This document shows positions 38,141 through 49,338 of a stretch of 64,000 bases of DNA, one piece after another; position 1 is the stretch's first letter, and each line of letters begins with the position of its first letter. The stretch spans positions 60,729,436 through 60,793,435 of the forward strand of contig CM038232.1 of NCBI GenBank assembly GCA_021442155.1. The letters are read 5' to 3'. This stretch comes from Cymbidium sinense. Taxonomy: Eukaryota; Streptophyta; Magnoliopsida; Asparagales; Orchidaceae. The position numbers and the translations under genes were made by a program. The notes under the pieces are model-generated. The model did not search any database and had not been told where the DNA came from. It saw only the letters and a list, made by a program, of their open reading frames with translations.

Positions 38141-38590
38141 GATACACCCTTTATTTTTATTAAGAAATATCAAGAAACTTTTGATCTACTAAAAGTCAAA
38201 TTAAGTTTAGCTCAATTATTATAACACTTGATTGGAACCTCACTTAGGAATTGATGTGTGTAAGTGATTTTGCAGTAGGGGTAATATTAGTACTAAAAAA
38301 GAAAAAAAATTTCTTGTAATATATTATGCTAGTAAATCTCTAAATGAAAATCAATTAAATATTCAACAATTGAAAAGGAATTACTAGCTATTATCTTTAC
38401 CTTTGATAAATTTAGATCCTATCTAGTTGTAACAAAAGTTATAATATATACTGATCATGCAACAATTAAATATTTATTAGAAAGAAAGAAGCAAAACCAA
38501 GATTAATTTGATGAGTATTATCGTTGTAAGAATTTGATCTTGAAATTGAAGATAATAAAGGATTTAAAATTCAAGTAGTCGATCATTTGT
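38141..38590 (+). pseudogene. Athila RNase H, broken
   Basis: The blocks DWNLT-ELMCVSDFAVGVIL (from 38,228), YYASKSLNENQLN-like, KELLAIIFTFDKFRSYL, YTDHATIKYLL and EFDLEIEDNKGF are present. The last leads into VVDHLSRL at about 38,577. They follow the normal order. The fist acidic position (DASD) is worn to VSD, and frame shifts separate the blocks. Confidence 0.82.
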
Positions 38591-39274
38591 CAAGATTAAT
38601 AGGTGAGGAAGAATCTAATATTAGTAAAAATATTAAGAAAGAATTTTCAAATGAACAATTATTTACATTTAAGCATAGAATTATTCTATGGTATGTAGAT
38701 ATTATGAATTATCTAGTAAAGGAATTTATACTTATGGAATCAATTAAAATTAAAGAGAAATTTCTTATAATATAAAGTTCTATTTTTGGGATGAACCTTA
38801 TCTCTATAAAAAGTATTTAGATTAAATTCTAATAAGATGCATACATGATAATATAATTTTACAAATTATAAAATCATGTCACGATTTGAATATGGAGGAC
38901 ATTGTGGATGAAATAAAACAACAACTAAAATATTGCAAAGTAGATTTTATCGGCCAACCTTTTAGAGATGTACATAAATATGTTAAAAATTATCATAAAT
39001 GCTAAAGAATAGGAAATATCTCTAAGTGTCAAGAAATACCCTTAAATGATATTTTAGAAGTAGAATTATTTGATGTGTGGGGAATAAATTTTATGGAATA
39101 ATTTATTTCTTCATATGAGAATGAATATATCTTAGTATGTGAGAAGCAATAGCTACATCAAAAAATGTTTCTAAAGTAATTATAAAATTCTTAAAGAAAA
39201 ATATTTTAAAATATTTTGAACACCTAGAATCATTATTAGTGATTAATGTACTTATTTATATAATAAATATGTGA

Positions 39275-39340
<66 letters not shown>

Positions 39341-39890
39341 ATTGCCTATCATTCCCAAACTAGTGGCCAAGTTGAAATTTGAAATAGAGACATCGAGAGA
39401 ATATTATTAGAATAAATTGTAAGTCCTACTAGAAAAGATTAGTCAGTGAAATTAGATAATGCATTATGGGCATACATGATTGCATATGAAACCCTATTAG
39501 AATCTCCTTAGAGATTGGTATTTAGGAAGGCTTGTCATTTAACATTAGCATTAGAGCACAAAGCATTTTGGGTAATTAAGAAATTAAATTTTGATATGAA
39601 TACAAGTGCATAAAAGTGACTCATACATCTGAATGAGTTAGAAGAAATAAGATTGGGTGCATACAAAAATTTGAAGATATTTAAAGAACAAATGAAAAAA
39701 TGGCATGATTTGAAGATCATTAAGAAATAGTTTAAACGTAGATAACAAGTATTATAATTTAAATTAAATTTAAAATTATTTCTAGGTAAACTAACATTAA
39801 GATGGTCAGACACTTTTATATTTTTAAAATTTAAGCACATTTTGCTATAAATATTCAAGATCTGAAGATGAAATTTTTTTTAAAAGTTAA
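38591..39890 (+). pseudogene. Athila integrase, broken and split by a microsatellite
   Basis: DEPYLYKY at about 38,792 and RCIHDNIILQIIKSCH begin the zinc-binding part. Core pieces VELFDVWGINFM (about 39,060) and YHSQTSGQVEI (about 39,345) flank a (TA)n run at 39,279-39,338. Then ALWAYMIAYETLLESP, KACHLTLALEHKAFW, NELEEIRLGAYKN and FLGKLTLRWSDTFIF complete the C-terminal half to about 39,830. All are worn forms of the Athila consensus. The microsatellite lies between the second and third acidic residues of the core. Confidence 0.87.
39279..39338. repeat. (TA)n microsatellite inside the Athila integrase core
   Basis: Sixty bases of AT/TA repeat sit just before the YHSQTSGQ block and are not part of the protein consensus. 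Confidence 0.9.
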
Positions 39891-39984
39891 TGCTTAGTAG
39901 TTTAAGTCATACTATGGAAGAAACTGAACTCAATTTAAAGAGTCCATTAATTTAGTCAAAGACCTTAACAATTAGAAATTATAC

Positions 39985-40035
39985 ATCAGGCTGAGGACAT
40001 TAAACTAAGTGCTTGTTAGGAGGCAACCCATATAT
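39985..40035 (+). other. Conserved Athila post-integrase spacer motif
   Basis: GACATTAAACTAAGTGCTTG followed by TTAGGAGGCAACCCA corresponds to the conserved GACGTTAAACAAGCGCTTNT-GGGAGGCAACCCA sequence between pol and the next ORF of plant Athila elements. Its function is not settled; it is a strong lineage marker. Confidence 0.8.
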
Positions 40036-40705
40036 ATATATGTTTAATATTTATTATTAGTAAGTTTAGGTTTTGTTGGAAAATATTAAGAGTTGAAGAT
40101 CCATTATAAAGAGTTTGCTTTTTTGGAAGGCTTAAGAATTGGATTAAGGACAAAGCTATTTCTCTTTTCAATTTTTAGAATGGTATCATACAATCAAGCC
40201 AATAAATATTTTTTCCCTAAATGAAAATATAATATTATGTATAGGCTCAACGCTTATGCAACACCATAGCACTGTAGTAAAAAAATGATAAAAAGTGGCT
40301 TGAGTAGTTGGCCAGTTACTAGGCACTTCCAAAGTGGTGTCGTGGTGCCACTGTAAAATATAGTTCAAAAGGCTAGTAGTTGGACAGACTCATTTAACAT
40401 AAAAAGATAAAAAATCATACTAGCACCACAACGCTACACCTCAACACCAAAGCGCTACAAAAATGTTTGACATTATTTTTGTACACTATTGATTGCATAA
40501 TATTCATAAATGTACCTTTTGATGGGTATAAGAATTGCCTTAACCAGTTAACTAGTGCCTAGCACTACATGCAGATCATCACGGCCCATAAACTAAGATA
40601 AAAAAGACTAGCACCGTGATGCTAGACTTTGTTCATAAATAGGACCCCTATTCATATCCTCTAGCACTCTTTATCTTTAGCATTTCTCCCCTCTCTAAAA
40701 TCAAA
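40036..40705 (+). other. Athila pol-to-ORF2 spacer
   Basis: Non-coding. It contains CACCACAACGCTAC-like words similar in style to the LTR (for example near 40,425) and ends at the ATG at 40,708. The open minus-strand frame 40,368-40,186 is not supported by any motif. Confidence 0.5.
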
Positions 40706-41620
40706 ATGCTTGTCAAGTATGTGAACAAGAACAAGAAGAGAGCAACAAGTGACTTTGATTACTTTATCAGTGTCAGGTGGAAGAGAGATACCATTATTCT
40801 CTCATCCTCAAACATCTTATTATGAAACGAGATTCCACAATTCGGGTGGGAGTGTAGAAAAAATTATCAATGAGTGAAAGAGGGACCATTTCTCCTTTGA
40901 TAACAAAGCATGTGTTGTCCTTGTGGTGTGTGAGTACTTCACCAATGTGAAGGAGCATTAGGACAATAAGATTTTTGTGAGGGGAAAATGGGTAAGTTTC
41001 AATAATATTACCATTAATGCATATTACAAATTATAAAATTATGCATAAAATGAATACCTTTTCTATTAAAAAAATCATCCAAATTTTGATAAAATTCTTT
41101 GATTCCACTATTAGAAATGCTATTGTTCAATGGAAATAGTGAGAGGAAATAATTATCAATTTTCATGTCAATGCATGATCATTGAAGTTAAAGCTTGGCA
41201 TTACTTTATTTCTGCTAAGTTGATGCCCAGTAGAAATATCAATGATGTAATTAGGGATGGGGTTATTTTGAAATTATTCAATTCAAAAGTTTTTCAATAG
41301 ATGTAGGAAAGATAATTGATAATTCAATCTACAATATAATTAAGGGTAGTATTATAGTAGGTTTTGGTCATCCTTCTTTTATTTTAGCAAGTCTCTGATC
41401 TAAGAACAAGTGTTAATGAAAGTAGTTGATGGAAAAAAATTAGAAATAAAATTTTATCCTCATATGGGTCAGCAACAATAGCAGTTTTCTTACGTCTGAG
41501 TATAACTCAACACTTGTTCGCATGTTCAAAAACTACAACTTTAAGGCAGAAGAAGAAGAAGAAGAAGGAGGGAGGAGGAGGAGGAGGAGAGGAGGATGAG
41601 GATTATTAGGAAAGTTTTTT
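40706..41620 (+). pseudogene. Additional Athila ORF (env-like position), broken
   Basis: It starts MLVKYVNKNKKR at 40,708 and reads FDYFISVRWK, then a shifted ETRFHNSG. CEYFTNVKEH follows, then IFVRGKWVSFNNITINAYY at about 40,967-41,030. The latter matches the REFYANL-VRGK-V-F-INxxY block of the ORF that follows pol in Athila elements. This ORF was long called env-like from its place, but its domain resembles the plant transposon protein family more than an envelope. The C-terminus runs into a GAA/GGA-rich acidic tract at 41,547-41,600. Stops and frame shifts are present. Confidence 0.72.
41547..41600 (+). repeat. GAA/GGA purine-rich tract (acidic tail of the Athila ORF)
   Basis: Runs of GAAGAAGAAGAAGAAGG and GGAGGAGGAGGAGG on the plus strand. 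In frame this encodes Glu/Gly-rich sequence, as is common at the end of this Athila ORF. Confidence 0.8.
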
Positions 41621-42214
41621 TTTTTAGTTTTATGTATTTTTGTGTATTTTCATTTGTAGTAGTTTTTTTAAGTTTGTGTATTTATATTTTCATTTATTCA
41701 AGTAAAAATAAATGTTAAATGTTCATTTCTCACATGTGTTGTTTTAAATGTGATGTTTACATAATGTTAGTGAGTAACCCTAAAACTTTAATTATTATAC
41801 TTCTTGAGATTGATACATTTGCATTTTAAACTTGGGGTTAGTTTGAAAAATATTAGAAAAGTAATAGATGCTAAAATTAATTAAATAAAATATCTACTCA
41901 AAAATAGCAATGTACATTTAAGGTTTTATTTAATTATTGAATTGCTTTCCAACTAATAATACTCAAATATCTTAGAAAAACTAGTAATATTTATTAAGTT
42001 AAAAATTTTCTTAAGCATGCTGCACATCACACATAAGAGATTCTTAATGAATTGGTATTAAAATAATAGAAATACATATAATAATAAATAACATAATTTA
42101 AATTATTTTTAATCAAAACTTATGAAATATTATTAAGTAAATAAGATCATGTTAAATTGAGTCAAGATTATAGCATTTATATCATGGGTTACAAAACCAA
42201 TACAATATACTTCT

Positions 42215-42259
<45 letters not shown>

Positions 42260-42737
42260 TAAAAAAAAGAAAAGATAGAAGAAAAAAAAAGAAAAATTAA
42301 AAGATTTCACTTGAGATAGAGTATCATGATTAAACTTTAAAATTATTTTAATCTAAACTAATTCAATGAAATTATGGAACAACAATAATTATAATTTTAA
42401 ATGAGAACATGAAAATTATGCTTATCACTATAATGTAGATAAATATTTATTAAAAAGTCAATTCATTCATCTTCATAAGGATCAACTATGATAATATGTA
42501 CAAAGGAAATTTAACTTGAGAAAAATATTAGTTGATGATAAGAATTTGGCATAATTTATATTAGAATGATGAAATGGAAGAATAAACATAAAGTGTAAGC
42601 TATATTTTTAGTCACAATTTTTATTTAATTATTTTAGGCTTACAAAAATTTATATTATCAACTTACTCAAAATGATAATATATAGACAAATGTATCAAAT
42701 TACTTGAGGAAAATTAATAGTTTGAGTTTCGGGGTAT
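41621..42737 (+). other. Athila 3' UTR
   Basis: No coding potential. It contains an Athila-like AAACTTGGGGTTAGTTTGA at 41,828, a (TA)n run at 42,219-42,257 and a purine-richer TTTGAGTTTCGGGGTA just before the 3' LTR that may be the worn polypurine tract. Confidence 0.5.
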
Positions 42738-44370
42738 GTGATAAGTGTTAAATTTGTGAAAATTTCATGTAATTATAATGTATTTACTATATTTTTATAA
42801 GTGAAATTATGTTAATTTTAAGTATATTTTGTGTTGTAATAGAAAATTTTTCAAAAAAAGGAAATTAGGTTTAGCACTTAAGCGCTACAAAAGTAGTATA
42901 GCAGTGCGGTAAATGGCCTAAAATAGATCAATTTTACAACAAAGCCAATACCTAAGCACTATATCAACAGGGCTGTGATGCTGGATCAAACTCATTTTAG
43001 AATAAACTTATAGTAAGCTCAGTGATGCACAGTATTAGAGAAAAAAATGAAGCAGAGATAGCAAGCACAACAACGTAGTCTTAAATCAATAGCACCACAA
43101 TGCCACTCAAGCGTGTGCGCTACATCGTGAGTGCCTGACAAAATAGATTCATGATGACTCAAGTAGTTTTGGCAAGAGAGTCAGGGAAACCGACTAGGGC
43201 TATTTTCTGGTCAATATATAAAGGACAATTTTAAATAAAAAATAACTTTTTATTACTTTTTTACAAATTTCTTAGCTAGAGGATGAGTGTGTGTAAGAGT
43301 GTATGCATTTTTTGTGAAAACACTTGGAGAGTGACAATCCAAGTGTCATGAGCATATCGTGAGGGTAGTGTGAAAGAGTGTTTTTCTTAAGCAAGAGGTG
43401 GAGAAAGATATCAACAATAAAATTTTTCAGTGGGGGATGCTAGATATTTCCACAAGGTTGCAAAAGGAGGACTTAGAAGATTTACTTGGTGTGCTCTTTT
43501 TATTCTTCTCTGATTATCCTAGTCTTGTTTAAAATGTTAAATGAGATTTCCTTCTTCTTCTCCATTATGAAGCACTAATCTATAATGTGCTTTGAATTCA
43601 TGTAAACTTTTTAAAAGTTTGTATTGTATTAGACTATGTTTTGTGAATTAATATAAGAAAATTGTTAATGCTTTAATGATTATGATGTTTAGCTTTTCTT
43701 TGTGCTCTATTTACTTATGATCTCGCTAATTACAAAGTTAAAATCAAGTGTGATTTAGAGATATTGACATAGTCCTAAAAGAAAAATTTGGAAAAAGGCA
43801 AACAAATGTCTTAACTAATCATTAATGTGCTAGATATTCCAGAAGTGCTAAATATCCATTAAACATATGATTATTTTTAAGATTCACAATCAATTGATCA
43901 AAAATATGGGTAATGCAAACAATCAAAATTTACTTACTACTAAGAAGATAACTGGGTAAAAGAATTAGTTTGGTAATACTTGTCTAGACATAGAGGGTAA
44001 ATTATTTTTTCCTCCTACTCTACAATAGAAGCTTAAAATTAATTTCACTACTTATTTTAATATAATACATAATCTAAAATTTTCATAGATTTTGTGTACT
44101 ACTTTTAAATTTAAGAGCAATACTTATATTTTCTATAAAAGTATAAAAATGTAAAAACAAGTCTTTTAATATCTTGCAAAATAGTAGATAATCATTTTAA
44201 TTAAGTGCTTTAAATTTTGTTAGATAAAAATCAAGTTTTAAGAGACTAATGCTTAACTTAATATAAATTAATCTCAAATTTTGCTCTAATCCTCATGGAA
44301 ATGATACTCTACTCATTCTATATTACTTGATTAAACATGTGCACTTATGTATAGGGTAAAAAAGATATAA
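42738..44370 (+). repeat. Athila 3' LTR
   Basis: It begins TGATAAGTGTTAAATTTGTG, typical of Athila LTR starts, and ends near GGGTAAAAAAGATA. From 42,843 it aligns with the 5' LTR. The two copies differ by many substitutions and short indels. Confidence 0.78.
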
Positions 44371-44419
44371 TTGTTGTCTCTCAAAGTAGTTTTTAATAAA
44401 CTATTGTTACATCATAAAT

Positions 44420-44610
44420 ATTTGATTCATTAAAGTTTTATAACTAAAAGTAATTACAATAGTTGGATTATTAAATTTTTATAACAATAAGCAGTTTCAA
44501 TAATTAAAATACAAAAATTTGTAATTGAATGTGATTACAATATTTAGACATTAAAGTTATATAACTACTAAAGTTCTATAACTCCAAGCAGTTATAAAAT
44601 CTACATTAAG
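44420..44610 (+). repeat. Imperfect minisatellite, unit about 40 bp
   Basis: Four to five worn copies of a unit like TTAAAGTTTTATAACTAAAA followed by GCAGTTACAATA are seen from 44,430 to 44,605. The clearest are at about 44,432, 44,472, 44,545 and 44,564. It lies just outside the Athila 3' LTR. Confidence 0.55.
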
Positions 44611-45339
44611 TTTTGACACCTATGTGAAGAATTTTTAATACTTAAATAATATACACATATAATTAAAATACATTATTAATTATTTTCGTTCAATGAGAAA
44701 GAAAATTTATATGAAAATGTGTTATTGAAGTCATTTTGATAGATATAGAAACATAGAACTTGATAGAGGATAAAATTGAATTTTACTTTAGTTTAAAGAA
44801 GAGTTAATGCAGTTTGAATCTAATTAGAACAAAAATGTAAGATTTTGTGTTTACATTAAGAATTATTTTTCCATCTACAAGTAAATCGAATAATAATATA
44901 TTTTTACTACATGATAAGAGTGGAAAGAAGATAGACAAATTTATTAGATGTTTATTAAGAAATGGAACAAAAGATTGGTAGTTTAAGAGGTGTCTCCCTT
45001 AAAATTCTCAAAGAATTTTTTGACATTATTTTAGAGACTAATAAGCACTAATATTCTTTGAAGTTTGAGGTGGTGTATAATTTTGACCTAATATAGTATA
45101 TGACATCAATTTCTCCAACACAAATAATTAGATATTTTATATAACATTAATTCCTTTGATATAGATACTTGGTTTTATAAGAGACTATATATCTTATCTT
45201 TATATTCTTATATATTACATATCATTTTTTTTTTTTTTGCACTGTCTTCATTTCACTAGTAGGTTACTATGAAATATAATAAAATTAAATATCTCCATGA
45301 GTACTAAATGTAATATTTTAAATTAAAATACAAATGTAT
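44611..45339. other. AT-rich stretch without recognised features
   Basis: No gene, repeat partner or domain was recognised. A T-run at 45,223-45,238 is the only simple-sequence feature. Confidence 0.4.
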
Positions 45340-45760
45340 TTTGGTGAAGGATGGGGTTAGGCCACATGTGGGAACCTAATTGGTGCATGGGGCTCTCTTA
45401 AGATTCCTAAGAGAGTAGGAAAGACCTTGATGGAGTTTAATTTGGAGTGGTATTCAAGTTGTATAATGATTTTGGATCAACCAATATAAGTTCAAAAGAA
45501 GACTCAATTATGTACACCAAACTTCCAAAAATTAAAATTTCCTCTATAACAGCTTAAATCACATTAAATTTTTAAAATTTTGTAATTAAGGATGTCTACA
45601 TCTGATCTAAAAATTTTCATAAAATTTTATGGTTTATAGTCATTATTTTGTGAATTTCCCAAGACTAATTACTAGAAAACCCTTTTGGCCAATTGGTTGA
45701 AATGAGATTTAGGATTAATAAAGCTTGGATAAAAAGAGGGGATAAATATAAATTAACACT

Positions 45761-45782
45761 TATATATATATATATATATATA
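45761..45782. repeat. (TA)n microsatellite
   Basis: Twenty-two bases of TA within block X of copy 1; absent from the matching place in copy 2 (near 47,680). Confidence 0.85.
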
Positions 45783-46089
45783 ATAAAAGAGTGTATACTA
45801 CAAATCTAAAAAACTTCACTTAATTTTATGGGGTTTGAATACACCAAACATCAACCATAATCAGGCTAGGTCAATTCAGCCTTAGATCTTTCCAACCACA
45901 ATAAGGGCTCAAATTACACCTTTTAGAGATTGAATTTTAGAGAGAAAAATTTTAAGATTGTATACTTTATTTGTAACAAAACACACAAAACAATAGAAAA
46001 TATCAACAATTAATGTTTGCACTACTCACCAAAGTAGACTTATAGGCATCATTAAATCCTCTTCTTTAAGGATAACCAAATATTATTCA

Positions 46090-47180
46090 TTGGTTGGGAT
46101 GCTACAAATCCCTAACCCCTAGGATCTCCTTCCAAATTTCAATCAAAACATCACCAATATCTTTATAGTAGGAACACAGTTTTACACAACACCAATTCAA
46201 ATTGAGCAATGGAGAGATAGGTTGGGAAAGTATAAAGTGGGGGCAACTATTCAAACTAGCAACTTCATCCTCCAAATTTCTATTCCCCCTCAATTCTTCT
46301 ATGATTATAATTAAATATTTATATTTTATCTAATTTCTCCCCTCACATCTTATGTCATCAAATTACATAGGTTTTAAAATACAAGTCTCATATAAATATT
46401 AAAATATAAGATAAAACATCAAAATAATTAAAATGTTTTAATGAATTCAAGCTTTATTCTCCTCTAATTTGCTTACTAATCTTTGTTGGTGGACCTCCAT
46501 ACTTGTCCTCTAAATTTCTTGCTTGAGCTTCGATTAGGCCTCATTATGCTACATCATTGCCCCTTGGTCCCAAAAAAATTGTGCTATAAAGAGTTGAATT
46601 AGCATGCAATAGGTGGTAGAGTGTTAATTAGTATAGGAAGATCACGATGTGGTACCACCTATAAAAGATGTGCTCTGGTTCTTTCAAATTGATTAGGAAG
46701 AAACCATTTATTAACATTTACAATATTTAAAGTTTTCATAGTAGCATATTGACCATCTCAAACTATTAAAAAAATTAAAATTAGATGGAATGTCATTAGA
46801 ATTATATAGTGGAGATATTGTTGAGAAAGGGATAACAACAATATCGATTTTATCAGCATTTTAAAAGTTAGTTTTTTATAGGTTAGAAGTAATATTTCTT
46901 TCAAGTGAATCACATGAATTATCATACTTTTGTTAATATTTAAATCATTTTAATTTTTTTTAATTTTCCCTATCATTTTAAAATTATCTTACTTGCATCA
47001 GTAATCACTTCTATTATATTATGCAATTGAACTATGATATCTTGTGATAATGAGGAGTCTAATAGAAACCATTTTAATTTCACACCATATAATTAGGTTT
47101 ATGATAAATTTTTAGTTATCAATTACATATATGAAATTTCAATAATAGAAATAAAGTAAATGATTTCTTACCACCCTTTA
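46090..47180 (-). pseudogene. Retroelement-like coding remnant in block Y (copy 1)
   Basis: On the minus strand three short peptides are shared with block Y of copy 2: QDI-QLHNIIEVI-DA (about 47,070-47,010), a worn RG-ATRAQAK-LE block (about 46,540-46,500) and LSQPISPLLNLNWC followed by CSYYKDIGDVL-IWKEI (46,225-46,120). The RGPxTRAxAKxL block resembles a motif common in plant Ty3/gypsy gag-pol proteins. The other peptides I do not recognise. Frames are broken in both copies. It may be a retroelement or a decayed host exon series; I favour the former weakly. Confidence 0.35.
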
Positions 47181-47261
47181 CAAGTACTTTACAAGAAATC
47201 CACTCCTCTTGGTGCTCATTTCCAATTTTGTCTATCAAACATGACCTCGAATACCAAAATT

Positions 47262-47927
47262 TATGTAGGCAAGGATTTAGCCACTTAAGGTTGCCCAAAT
47301 AGTGGATAGCGCTCCCCTAAGATACCTAAGAGAGTAGAGATAGCTTTGGTAGAGTTTAATTGGAGTGGAATTCAAGTTACACAAGAATTTATGGTCAACA
47401 AATGCAAAATCAATTATGGACACTCAAACTCCAAAAAATAAAACACTCTCTAAAAGAATCAAAATCACTTGAAATAAATTTAAAATGTCTTTATTTGTGA
47501 TAAAAAAAAGATTCATGAAGTTTCGTAGGGTCCAGATATTGTTTAATGAATATTTCCCAAATTGACTCACAGAAAAACCCTTTTGCTAACAAACTGAAAT
47601 AGAACCTAGAAATAACAAAACATAGAAAAACTATGAAGATAAACACAAGTTGATACTTGGATATAAAATTTAATAATATGTAATACAAATTCATTGAGTT
47701 TCATGCAATTTTATAGGGTTTAGGTACACCAAACATCAACCACAAGTAAACTAGGTCAATTCAGCCCTATATTTAGCCGAACACAATAAGGGCTCAAATT
47801 GCACATTTTTGATGGGAAATTTAAATAGAATTATTTTAAAAGATAGTAGACTTCAAATAAAATACAACAAAAAAGTAACTTCTAAAAAATATCAATAAGA
47901 TTTTTTAACTACTCATCAAACTAGCCA
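47262..47927 (+). repeat. Tandem duplication, copy 2, block X
   Basis: It aligns with 45,340-46,040 throughout, then stops at the LINE tail. It ends CTACTCATCAAACTAGCCA, where copy 1 has CTACTCACCAAAGTAGACT and continues into block Y. The TCATCAAAC here is repeated at 60,809 as the LINE TSD. Confidence 0.78.
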
Positions 47928-48063
47928 TTTTTTTTCATAAAAATAAGATTTCATTTATCACTTTAAAGACACAAGTAATCCAAAAAAAAAGGAGGGGAAG
48001 TTAAAATGTTCTAATTCTAATGTACAGTAAATTGGTGTTGTCACTATGCACCAAAAAAACAAG

Positions 48064-49338
48064 CTAAAGTTGAGGCATTCTCTTAATACAAAAAGATTGA
48101 GAAGAAGCCAATCTTTTGGCCAACAAGTTAGCTGGACTGTTACCTTCTCTCGAGATGTGTGAGAAAGAAGCATTCAAATTCTTCATCAAATTCCTCCAAA
48201 TTTTGAAATCATTAATAATATATAAAGGTGCATTTTGATCACCAATCTCAATGACTAGTTGAATAAGGGTTTTGGAATCAGATTCAATCCAATAACTACA
48301 TTGTAGATTGATGGAGGAAATCTTTAGAGCAAAAAGACAAGCCACCACTTCAGCATGGAGGGGAGCAGTAGATGGAATGGAGAAATATATAATGAATTTG
48401 CTTTTGATGTCCCTGATTAATCCACCAACCCTAGCATTACCAGTCTTGATATTAAAACTATCATCAATAATTATTTTCAGAGTTCTATTAGTTTGCTTTA
48501 TCTAGTAGACTTTCTCCCATAATTGTCTTGAAATGTCTTTGCATCCTTGTATTTCCAAATATTGTTTCCTCCCTGTGAAGTGTGAATGTTTGATTAAACC
48601 ATTTCTAATTGCTTTGTTTAAGTATCTTTAACCCAAGCTACTATGTTTTTTTTTTGTTTTTATGATGATGTTATTATTCTTCTTTTCATTCTTACAATTC
48701 AAATAAACCATAGAATTATCAATGGACTAAATAGGAAATGTTAATCTTCCATTTGACTTCTGGTTGCCAGCTTTCAATTAACTCTTGTATAGTATTAACT
48801 TGAAAATTCACATCAATCTTTGGGAGATTTGCAAAGCATTTTTAGATATGTATATTGAAACTACATTATATGAAGCAATGTGATATGTTTTCCTCTTCTC
48901 CATTGCACAATTGACCAATTGAAGGCATTTTTAGCCCCTTGAGTTTAAGTATATCATCTTTGGAATTAGATTACTGAAGAGTCTCCAACAAAAGAAGAAA
49001 TTTAAGGTTTGAGAATTGAATTCCAAATTTCCCTATCTCAGGGAATTTTTCAGTTCCTTTCCTCTAGCTACTATAGATGATCTTGGAGATTGATGTTGTA
49101 TTAGGCTTCCCTTTAATAATGGGTTTATCTCTTATATTCCACTCAAATGGTATTGTGCTAATTTTATTGCATGTTTCCAATGGGAGGTGCTCCTAACTAA
49201 TTGTGGTGTTTTATTGGCCTCATTATAGCCTACAAAATCCCAAAAATCTAAAATTTCTATAGTTGATGACATCTACCTTCCCTTCCTAAGTTGAAGAGGG
49301 CTTCATCTCCTAACTATTTGTGGTGTTTTAATTTAGAG
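48064..49338 (-). pseudogene. LINE ORF2 C-terminus: zf-RVT-like region and RNase H, broken
   Basis: After the LTR the LINE resumes. Around 49,000-48,860 the minus strand reads PSIGQLCNGEEENISHCF, a worn zinc-binding block of the reverse-transcriptase-associated type. From about 48,470 an RNase H is readable: IIDDSFNIKTGN, VGGLIRDIKSKFI, HAEVVACLFALK, WIESDSKTLIQL and SHISREGNSPANLLAKRL (the last near 48,140). The Asp of the final N-x-x-AD block is Asn. The piece 48,348-48,064 is open. An RNase H after RT is known in one group of plant L1 elements. Confidence 0.82.

Larger units (their letters stand above)
45340..47261 (+). repeat. Tandem duplication, copy 1 (blocks X and Y)
   Basis: Block X (45,340-46,040) recurs at 47,262-47,927. 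Block Y (46,041-47,261) recurs at 60,809-62,285. Landmarks for X are CCTAAGAGAGTAG, GAAAACCCTTTT and TACACCAAACATCAACCA followed by AGGTCAATTCAGCC. Landmarks for Y are CACCAATTCAAATTGAGCAA, AATCACTTCTATTATATTATG and ATGATATCTTGT. Since Y follows X in copy 1, the second X and second Y were contiguous before the LINE separated them. Confidence 0.8.
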
